A stretch of DNA of 64,000 bases from Rhizophagus irregularis (lineage: Eukaryota > Glomeromycota > Glomeromycetes > Glomerales > Glomeraceae): positions 1,426,001 through 1,490,000 of the forward strand of contig NC_089439.1 of the NCBI RefSeq assembly GCF_026210795.1, written 5' to 3'. Under the pieces are notes generated by a model. That model saw only the letters and a list, made by a program, of their open reading frames with translations, searched no databases and had not been told where the DNA came from. Numbering within the stretch: the first letter of the stretch is position 1; each line of letters starts with the position of its first letter. Position numbers and translations under genes: made by a program. Positions 55,433 to 64,000 of the stretch are shown here, in pieces.

Positions 55433-55783
55433 CTACTTTTTGTAGAATGTTGTTAGATACCCTATCACGGCTACGATAATGGACCTATGTTCCTTGTCGG
55501 CAATAACATATTGATCGAAATAGATTTTTACCCCATTAAAGTCTATATGAGTAATATTGTCTTCGTGCACGAATACTTCAGTCTTTTCATTGAATTCTTT
55601 CTTATTTCCTTTCTTGAAGATAACAAGGTCATTTTCATATTTTTCAAATGTGAATTCCAAATTTTTACTAGTCGGAAAGACATTTACATGAAAACCCTCG
55701 CTACTTGCATTGGTAATGCGAAATATATCTTCTAAGCCAATGGAAGATAGCTCTGATTTTATATACGTCGGTAGACTTATCAT
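55433..55783 (-). CDS. Unknown 116-aa protein
   Basis: MISLPTYIKSELSSIGLEDI then a beta-rich body (FHVNVFPTSKNLEFTFEKY, DNITHIDFNGVKIYFDQY) ending GYLTTFYKK. Alternating hydrophobic pattern suggests a compact all-beta domain. No signal peptide, no catalytic motif, no family recognised. Intact ORF with ATG, free of repeat units. Confidence 0.5.
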   Translation of the reverse strand: MISLPTYIKSELSSIGLEDIFRITNASSEGFHVNVFPTSKNLEFTFEKYENDLVIFKKGNKKEFNEKTEVFVHEDNITHIDFNGVKIYFDQYVIADKEHRSIIVAVIGYLTTFYKK

Positions 55784-56362
55784 ATTTAATCTCTGTTAAA
55801 AAGTCAGAGGTTTTATAGACACTATTATTATTTCAATTTTCATTTCACAATCGACTAACTGTCATCCCTCACGCTTTAACACCCAATAACAATGCATAAA
55901 ACAGGAGATTACACAGTTTGGTGCAATGTCAACTCTTTAAAATATTGTATTCTGCTATGTATAGGGCCGAAAAGGGGAGGATCGAGGAAATGAGTCTAGT
56001 CCTAGAGTAACCCCAAAAGGTGTGCCCGTTGGGCAGTCTTCGACTGAAATAGCCCTTCCAAATGAAGTAAGGGCATCAACATTTACCAAAACATAACAAG
56101 CAAATCACCATACAGAGAGAATGGTAAGGGGCTGTTCATCGCATGCTCTGTGCTTAGAAATCGCCTCTCTATGTAGACTGACTGTGCATCATATTTTTTC
56201 TACTGTGGGCGTCCTTTTCCTTAGAGAATAATCGCTAACTAATTAATACTAATAAAGACTCTCATGCGCAATTTTTTGGGCAAGCCTAGGCAGAGCCTAC
56301 GAAGAAGTTTCACTGAAAAGTTTTGTTTACATTTATATTCGATTGCAATTCGCAAGATACAA

Positions 56363-56941
56363 ATGAGTTATCCGTTATCAGTAATAAAAGAAGACATCAT
56401 TAGATACTTAAAAGATAACAGGAATAGAAGACATAGTGCTGAGCCAGTATTCGATATTTTCCGTTCCAGTGATAATCTCCATTATCTGCAATCTATCCTT
56501 TCTAAAAAAAGTCGCACTTCGAATACTAGGTTGAACAAACCCACCGCAAAGACTCTGGATCAGTTCATTGAAGACATGAGACCTGTTGTAGGAAAAGGTG
56601 ATGTCTGGGAAGAAGTACGTAAACTCAATAGGGCATTTTACATTTACGCCACAATGCCAGAAAGGATCAAACTACCAGAAGACATGGAGAACATGTTCAA
56701 CATAGAAACTATAGACGAGTACAGTATGGATGATACACTAACGAAAGTCTTCACATATGGGGAAAGTTCTCGGGCAACAGAAATACCGGTCTGGATGCGT
56801 GGTACTAGTCATCCCGATATTAAAAAAGAAGCATTAGATTTACCGACGACGCAAACACCAAATAATGATGAAAACAGCAACGAACTCATTACAATGACAC
56901 GTGGATGGGACATAAAGAAATATAGGAAGTACATGGAATAA
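56363..56941 (+). CDS. Unknown 192-aa protein
   Basis: Start chosen at ATG 56363 (ACAAATGAG context), because the frame upstream to 56264 is repeat-derived. Reads MSYPLSVIKEDIIRYLKDNR, then VGKGDVWEEVRKLNRAFYI, ATMPERIKLPEDMENMF and a polar C-terminus. Mostly alpha-helical, charged, cytoplasmic or nuclear. Not recognised; its company (Polinton and virus-like genes) makes an element-derived origin plausible. Confidence 0.55.
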   Translation: MSYPLSVIKEDIIRYLKDNRNRRHSAEPVFDIFRSSDNLHYLQSILSKKSRTSNTRLNKPTAKTLDQFIEDMRPVVGKGDVWEEVRKLNRAFYIYATMPERIKLPEDMENMFNIETIDEYSMDDTLTKVFTYGESSRATEIPVWMRGTSHPDIKKEALDLPTTQTPNNDENSNELITMTRGWDIKKYRKYME

Positions 56942-57447
56942 TTCAAGGGAAACCTTTTCTCTCGAATACAATGCATATTAATCGTAGGTAAATATGAAGG
57001 ACTAGACAAAGGAAATGCTATTAACACATTTTATCAATCGCAAATTCCTTAGAGTGTCAGGTTAATCTGGAATAACTCTCATGTAAAAATCGTTCTGTGC
57101 ACCTAGGTAAAGGAATCATATGATCGTATAGCAATTCTCTCTGACAATTTTTTGCCAAGAATACAAGTAGGATAACGAGATCATGAGGACATGAGACATA
57201 AATACCGACCACAGAATAGAATATTAGGATATTGGCAGTGAAGAAGAAATTAGTAGACAACATGATGAATAACGTGAACAAAGATGTCACGCAGAAAATT
57301 AGTGGACAACGAGAAGTGAAACGTAGATATGTGCGGTATATCATCCACGTAATATATTTTGTATATGGGGTTAAAAATGAAAAAGTGTAGACGCTCAGTC
57401 ACCTGATCTACTAGTCGGAAAAATTTCGGCAGGTGTGACCAGGCGGG

Positions 57448-57645
57448 TCACACTTGACGTAGAGAGTGGCGCAGTATATATTCTACTATATAATCGACAT
57501 TCAGGAATACCTTTATCACGTTCTCTTTCCATTTGTCTTTGCAAGTATTTTTATATAAGTAATCAGTCATAGACTGCTCGAAGAGCAAATGATAAAACTT
57601 TTTTACAAAATAGGCCTGTGCATTGTTCAACGAAACTTCACGCAT
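57448..57645 (-). CDS. Short ORF with a hairpin unit in frame (65 codons)
   Basis: Contains AYFVKKFYHLLFEQSMTDYL, where LFEQSMTD is encoded by the GCTCT-TCG-AGC-type repeat also seen near 17,700 (LLFEQSLTDL). The C-terminal half (KENVIKVFLNVDYIVEYIL) looks protein-like. Could be a gene remnant that received a repeat. Low certainty. Confidence 0.25.
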   Translation of the reverse strand: MREVSLNNAQAYFVKKFYHLLFEQSMTDYLYKNTCKDKWKENVIKVFLNVDYIVEYILRHSLRQV

Positions 57646-59300
57646 TATTTCACAAAATAACTAGCGAGGTAGTGAATCTTTCGTATACATTTGTCTTGCA
57701 GTTGATTCCTATAACACCTCGTTATCGTTAACCTAGTAATTATTCGCAATTGATATCCAGAAAATACGTTTCATGTATGTCGCACATGTTATCAAAATTT
57801 ATGCGGATATACTGTTGTAACATGAGTGTCCTGGTAAATAGATTACAATGTAGATATTCGGAACGCATATATCTGCTACAAAATAGTATAGATGTCTAGC
57901 TAGAGGCTAAATCCTGCTAAACGGTTCAATTCTAGGAGTGATAGCGTGGGAATAACAAGATATCGACTGAAGAATTGTCATCATTAAAAGTCAAGTGCGG
58001 CACAGAATATTAGAGGACAACAGGATTTGATTATGGAGAAGAAAATTACCTGGGAGATGTATTCCAGAGGAATCCTAGTATTTGTGTACTTAATGTTTAG
58101 TCATGTCATCGACTACGACGTGTTAGACAAATGACGCAAGTTTTCTGTCAAAACTGTGGCACAAACAGTCACGATTAGTGACGATATAATGGCAGCTATT
58201 AATGGAAAAAATTGTTGTCTCTAAACTCTTTTGCTGTCCATGGTAATTCCCATGTTTTTCCATTGATGAAGTAACACTAAGACTTTTTTGCGATTACAGA
58301 ATTTGTTGAATGTAGCATGTCTAGTAATAGGTTATGAAAAATAGAATGCGAAGTAGAACATAGGTACAGCGCATATATGGACACCAGGATAATGATGGTG
58401 AGTGGACAAGAAGGAAATGAAACGCATCCCTTGAAACACTGTGTGCTACCCACAAAAAAGAAGATATGTTTTTGAAGTATCTTGTCTGTACCTCACATAT
58501 TCATTAACAGTGTAACTCCATTATGTTCCACATACCTCCTGTCATTTCACCTTTTATTTTCAGCATCTTTACATGTTCACTCCCCTGTGCCCTCAACTTC
58601 TCCATGTACTTCGTATCATATCGCTTCTTGCAATATTAAAGGGATCCACCCTGTATTGTTCACATTATTTTTTTCTCTTATCCATATTATCTTCTATCTA
58701 TGCCTGTAGTAAGTCCACTCGACATCCAAAAGATGCTATTCATGAATCCCGTTAACCACATTAATCATCTACGTTATCTTCTCTCTTTCATTTACGCCAG
58801 ATAAGTCATGAATAACCCCTTGTTTTTTCACTGCCTTATGTGTTTTCCTGCGCTGACGGATAATATCCCTTCATAAGTTGAACCCACTAATATATAAAAA
58901 TCTGTGATAATCTACTTCGTACCCATAGGTATGCTTTGGATGAGTCGAATAAACATATACACCATTGTAGAGAAGATTGCAGATGTCGCCACAGGAATTA
59001 AATAACAGCTGTCACAAATTCCAAGAGTGTATTGCTGCGCAATGTGTATCAATCGTTATCAACTTCGGGAGAAGGAATATTAGTTGACGGAATGGTGGAC
59101 AGACAGGAATTGGCCGCAGAGAGAATACTAAATATCAACTGCGAAGAATACATGTAGTCATTATGGGAGACAATATGGACAAATGGAAACCAGCTATGGG
59201 AAGAATATTAGTAGACAACAAGGTTATGAATAGTAGATGATACTTTGCAAAAATCTCGCATTTTTTAGTTAGCATTATAATATGCTGAATTTGGCAAAAA

Positions 59301-62300
59301 TTAGCCATATTACGGGCTATTAAAAGTATAGTAAATAAATGTTTCACATAATATTGAAAATATAGGCCCATACTAGGTCATATCAAAGGACTACAATTGG
59401 CTGATGATAGTTTTTTGATTATCCCGGCAGATTGGTACTATTCGCTAAAAAATTTATATTGCTTTTATAATGCCATCACAATGCTATTACAGGAAAAAAT
59501 AATAAATTAAATCGTATTTAGCAAAAATTAATGCTAATAATAGACTAATAAAGTCTCTTTTTATCATTTTTTTTAATGTATTAATAAATAGAATTTCTTT
59601 TCATTTTATGAGAATCCAGTACAGTAAATCTGCAAATCAATTTTTTTAAGTCAACATTTAATCGCACTACATGCATTCGTTTAAAAATTAATTTTATAAA
59701 CACTTGCTATAATTATTTACCCTATCAGCTAATTTAATTTAACATGAAAATATTTAATTCTACGTCAATTTGATAAATATTTAATTCATTTACACAATTA
59801 CGTTAGCTTTCTGGTGAAATGAATAATTGAAAGGTAAAGTGATCAAAATTTTTAATTTTTAATAAAACACGGTATAAGAATTATCCAGAAGTCAATTTTT
59901 TTGTGATTGCAAAGTTGGTTCTAATGGTTGATAAGCAAATTTCGAAATTTCGAATGAATGTGAAAACAATTCTTTATCATATGTGTTAAAGGTCGGAAAA
60001 ATGATTTACATTTTCATCCGTTATAAATTGGGATCAATTGAAGTTTGATCCATATTGATATTAGCAATATGATTATTATCCAATTTTTACATTTATTAGA
60101 AACTGTTTCAAATTCTTATATTAAGTTTATAAATGTTTCTTGCCCAATGGTACCTCATCCCCCAGAGTGGGCATCGTGGCGATGTCAAATTAAATAAATA
60201 TTTAACAGGAGTCAACCAAGGGCGCAGCAGGAGTTTTTGCCAAATTTCATAAATGGGCCCACTGGCTTATATAATATAATAATAAATTAATAATTAGACT
60301 TTATAATTTAATTAGTCTAAATTAGTCTAAATCAGTTTAATCAGCTTAACAATACAAAACATTTCTTTCTTGTAATTAAACTTTTTTTATTCTTTGAATT
60401 TTTTTTTTTATAATGCTAAAAGTTAATATGAGTAGACATCATCCTTTTTAACCAGAAATCTTATTAATATCCTCAATTTTTATACATTATTATCTAAGTA
60501 TCTAAAGATAACTATTAAATGATTATAATTAACAAGACGATCAAAAAATGAAAATAATACTTTAGGACAAAAAAATTATCAAGATGATTATGATTTGAGC
60601 AAGAAAACAATGATTTTTTTGAATGATTATGAAGATCTATTCAAAAGTTAACGAATTGTTTTAATTTATAAAACTCATGAACTACCATGAAACATTACCA
60701 TCATTAATGGAAACATGAAGTCATAATCCTATTATTGATATTTGGAGCCAGGAGTTTACGATAAATATGTTGGCAAGAAGATCCGATTACGGGATATCCG
60801 GATATCTGAAGTTAATCATAGTGTTGGTGGAAAATTGGTAATGCTGGCCAGCACCTAAAATCACGTGTCTCCACGTTTGTTTTTTGCTATATACCTATAT
60901 ACTAATGTATAATAATTGATAACAGATTATCTGACGGATTAATCTGGATTTATCCATGATGGATGATGTATCCAGAAATTATCCGCTATCTGGCTTTGGA
61001 TCAGATGAGATCGCATATCTACGTAAATATGTCAACCATGTTATACAAAGAGATTTAACAAATATTTTCTTTTGATACTATTTTTAATAGTAGTGACTTG
61101 ATTCTAATATTACTCATATACAACAAGGTACAGAATTAGGGTCGTGATCTCCCAGTCCTTTGGATCCATATTTCCATGATCGATATCATAATGATTCTGA
61201 GTTTTAAATAAATGGTAAATAATATTTTAACAAAAAAATCACGATAATATTGTTTAATTTAAGTGTTCTGATATATATACTTACGATCCAAATGGCGTAT
61301 TGAAGCTGCTAGATTTATTTCTTCCAATCCCATAAAAATGACCTCTTAATTAGGTGATGTTATGCAAGTTTAATCTTCATATTGTTCAATGGAGCAAGCT
61401 TTATTATCAATTCACATCCATTTTTATAATTCTGCATCTTACACTTTCCAAGAAGAAAATGGTGATTATCAAAAAATTAATGTTTGCATTGGTAATGTGG
61501 TCGGAATTGCTTCAGTGAAAGTTGAAAGCTTTGCTGACGTTAAAGCAATACTCAAACTCCCATGGAATGATGGGCAAGATTATATTTTTACATATTATCT
61601 GTTTGAAGATGTTTCAAGGTGAGATGAATTACTTTCATATCCAATATACCAATTACAAAAAGTTACTAATAATTCTTGGGTATCGAATTTATCATAGACT
61701 AGTAGATGAGCCTGTAGATCATCTCAAATTTTGATATGTCCGTAATAATTTTTTATTTTTGGCAATATAATAATATTTTATTAATATTTTAATGGAAATA
61801 AATGTAATGTTAAATTAGTTATATTGTTATTAAAAATACCTTTTTATGTCTATTATTGTTATTACAAATGTCTTTTATTGTGATTATACTAGCCTAATAT
61901 TATTATTACAAAAAGCCTGAAATTAGACTATTCTGTTCCTAAAATATTTATTTACAATTTTCTTACTAGCACTATTAACGAGCTTGATGATAGGCCTGAT
62001 TTATTACTATTACTAGCACATGAAAATACTTTTATTAGCCTTATATTAAATCTGTGGTTTTTTGTAAAGTAATAGGTTAATCCAGGAACACGTAACACGT
62101 AATTCTATTACAAACTCCTGACGATGATTTAAAGGAACCTTCACTCGAAGAAAATGATGAGTTCCTTGCCATAAATGAATTGGAGACAGATATTGTAATG
62201 AAGAGAGAAAGGTTTGTTGCAGGTATTACTCAACACGTCTGCCCATGGTAGTATTTTTTCCTTACCATAGTCCGTAGAATCTTAAAAGGTAGGCTAAACA

Positions 62301-62400
62301 AAAATCGGGTTAACCTGTTATTTTTTTGTCTTAGCCATGCAGCTTATTTACTGTAAATATTTCACAATGTCCGTAGCCCGTTCAATGGCAAAGAAACCAG
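59301..62400. other. AT-rich block free of the hairpin mosaic
   Basis: Base composition shifts abruptly: long A/T runs and none of the micro-hairpin units. Apart from the small spliced gene at 61389-61734 and a coding-like fragment near 62,113-62,250 (EPSLEENDEFLAINELETDI), I see no gene here. Confidence 0.6.
61389..61734 (+). CDS. Small spliced gene, 88 aa, unknown function
   Basis: Exon 1 61389-61618 and exon 2 61698-61734, intron 61619-61697 (GTGAGA...TCATAG, 79 bp). The splice removes an apparent TGA and joins FEDVSR to LVDEPVDHLKF before the real stop. The protein reads MEQALLSIHIHFYNSASYTF, NVCIGNVVGIASVKVESFAD and PWNDGQDYIFTYYLFEDV. Possibly only the 3' part of a longer gene. Family not recognised. 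It lies in host-type AT-rich DNA. Confidence 0.55.
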
Positions 62401-64000
62401 GTGTACCCTAAACATTTGTTCGTTAGAGACGGCCTAAAGGGACATGTTCAGAGATGTATGGAAATAATACAGAATAGAAAAGTGCATGCTAAAATATAAG
62501 GGTAGTGTAACAAAACGGTTTGACGACATGCTCCTGCTATTGGCTAGTAAAAGGAACAAAAGAATACCGTATGCATATGCAGGGAAGGTTATGAGTGGGT
62601 ATAGGAACCCAAGTTCTTACCTGAAAGGTACTACGTAGAACTTCCTTATTTAAAGAGCGCACCTGTGGGTGATTTCTCTTTAGAGATCTTCCGGAAAGTG
62701 AAATTGGACGTCTGCGGATAAAAATATGTGAAGGGAAAATGCAGTCCCACACAAAAAGAGTACTGTGGAATTCATTCATTTGCAATACGAAAAAAGCTGT
62801 AAGCTACTATCATTATGCATGATATGCGGAGACGGACCAACTCAGTATCACTGCTATATCTCTAATGCAGACAGATTAAGGAGTAACAATAATCTCATGT
62901 GAATGTGTGGAAAAATTCAGAGCCATGCGAACCCTAACAAGCCATGTGAATGCGAAAAGGAAAAGGCAGTGCAAACCACAAGCAGAACAACAGACTGCGC
63001 AATAGCCTGTGCTACAGACTGCAGTAGAGAAGGAATCCTTCAGCATATATACAAAAACAACGCCCGTACTAAGAGTCTACGCCTAAAATATATGAAGAAA
63101 TTCCCGATGCAATACTATGTATTCTGGTGAAATCATGTTTCGCCCAAAACTAAGAAATGTTGATCTCTGGAAAGTAGCGTGTAATTCGGTAAACAGATTC
63201 ATTGGAAATAAGTAGTTGTAGTCAGTTCCACTAAGCGAATCTGAAAATACCTCTTATTCGGCCGGAGACTGCCCAAAGGGTACAGAATTTGTCACGTGAT
63301 TTGAGCGACTTCAGGTCGTCGAAATTGTGCCCTTTAGGGCAGTCTCTGACTGAATTTTATTCACAGAAATTTATCATGTGATTTTTGCCAAGAGATTCCG
63401 TGATTGTTAGTCCCGTCTCTTCATCCATAATTACGAAATCATTAGTGCAGAAGAGATATTGGGTACATTTCCGTCTAGAAACATCATATACATTCCGGAG
63501 GCAGGAATATTTAGTCTTTAGACCTTCCAAACCACCCTCTGGGTAGGGCTTCTTCTCGAATTATAAAACATTTGGTTTTATGGGAAGTAGATAATATCGT
63601 ATTTACCGAATGCAGAACAAAAAGGAGAGTAAATATCAATGGAGAAGTATGTCCAGAAGACATTTACGAAAATGTGAATAGCAAAGATAGAGCAGCTAGT
63701 AGATGTGGAAGTGTTATGGGTTGCTGGCAAGCAGTAGTTTAAAGTGGATATTTGGCCTATAGTTGCTCTGCTTCACAAGTTAAAGGCGTGGGTGTGAAAA
63801 AATGATCATACAATTCAGTCAAAGACTGCCTAAAGGCACAACTTCGGATAAGCAGATAACGTTACGTGACGTGTCAGGCGACCTGTGTTGCTTAGGTTTT
63901 CCCATGTAGACAGAACCCTCTGAGTGCCTGCAGCCGTCTACGTTCTCCTTCCGCAGTCACCAAAAAAATCACGTAATTTCAGCGACCTCAGGTCGCCCAA
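62401..64000. repeat. Hairpin-rich mosaic III
   Basis: Repeat units return: GTACCTTTCAGG-type pairs near 62,620, CACGTG-hairpin modules at 63293-63326 and 63968-64000 (GCGACC-TCA-GGTCGC at 63982-63996), and part of the 209-bp arm family at about 63766-63850. The ORF at 62903-63130 is Cys-containing but I find no support that it is a gene. Confidence 0.65.
63293..63326 (+). repeat. CACGTG-hairpin module
   Basis: CACGTG (63293-63298), ATTTGAG, CGAC...GTCG (63306-63309 and 63315-63318) with loop TTCAG, then TCGAAATT. Confidence 0.7.

Larger units (their letters stand above)
41514..59300. repeat. Hairpin-rich repeat mosaic II
   Basis: Same units as mosaic I: TACCC-TTT-GGGTA (41693-41705), GGCGAAC-AAT-GTTCGCC (41832-41848), CCGGGGCCCCGG (45251-45262), GCTGACC-CGA-GGTCAGC (52562-52578). 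Stretches of more than 300 bp without a gene (for example 44,350-46,020, 50,400-53,090, 53,790-55,430, 56,950-59,300) hold only these repeats or AT-rich DNA; their short ORFs are repeat translations. Density declines after about 57 kb. Confidence 0.75.

Noticed and set aside
61389-61734. TGA readthrough or recoding at 61618-61623
   Set aside because: A consensus donor GTGAGA and an acceptor at 61697 remove the TGA and join frames cleanly.
62903-63130. Cys-rich ORF of 75 codons
   Set aside because: No signal peptide or regular cysteine spacing; flanked by mosaic repeats.
1-64000. tRNA or rRNA genes
   Set aside because: No cloverleaf with intact A and B boxes or conserved rRNA core was recognised by eye; a covariance-model scan would be decisive.

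Overview
This is nuclear DNA of a eukaryote. GT-AG introns of about 60-95 bp, AT-rich spacers, low gene density and a heavy load of TIR transposons, Polinton-type genes and Gag-like fragments all point to a fungus. The protein families look like those of arbuscular mycorrhizal fungi (Glomeromycotina, Rhizophagus-like). That taxonomic call is a judgement from memory and not a database result. No rRNA, tRNA or CRISPR array was recognised.

Layout. (1) 1-4.1 kb: a long, intact, protein-primed family B DNA polymerase of Polinton/Maverick type (minus strand, cut by the left edge) and a small F-box-like gene; both have the same 24-bp motif just upstream. (2) 4.1-12.8 kb: AT-rich DNA with decayed host-like exons hit by three insertions. 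These are a 243-bp MITE with a 10-bp TSD, a 233-bp MITE with an 8-bp TSD, and a complete 4,172-bp DDE transposon (6868-11039, TSD TTA) that splits an open reading frame exactly at the TSD codon. (3) 12.8-27.4 kb: a mosaic of shuffled short repeats dominated by small GC-rich hairpins. It includes a 209-bp near-perfect inverted repeat, a second 10-bp-TSD MITE, a 541-aa coiled-coil gene that carries the same hairpins in frame, and Polinton integrase and Gag remnants. (4) 27.4-34.9 kb: a virus-like block on the minus strand: a membrane-anchored WLM-type metallopeptidase like those of large DNA viruses, an N-terminal Polinton polymerase remnant, and a primase plus UL9-like helicase gene split by frameshifts. 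(5) 35,068-41,513: a complete CMC (EnSpm/CACTA-like) transposon with TIRs starting CACTG, TSD CAC, and two divergent spliced genes. (6) 41.5-59.3 kb: more hairpin mosaic with polymerase, integrase, Gag and LRR remnants, a small secreted-peptide candidate and a few unknown ORFs. (7) 59.3-62.4 kb: AT-rich host-like DNA with one small spliced gene. (8) 62.4-64 kb: mosaic again.

Most unusual signal. The mosaic DNA is packed with odd-length micro-palindromes (5-7 bp arms, usually a 3-nt centre). Their arm sequences differ between families while the arms match each other, and they often sit between constant flanks such as CACGTGATTT and GAAATTTTTAC. They resemble mitochondrial GC clusters or double-hairpin elements, or bacterial palindromic elements, but lie in nuclear DNA and also inside a protein-coding gene. 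Transposon-derived and virus-derived genes (Polinton polymerase and integrase, primase-helicase, WLM peptidase) are interleaved with this repeat matrix. The region is best read as a graveyard of selfish DNA with a few intact elements, not as an operon-like functional unit.
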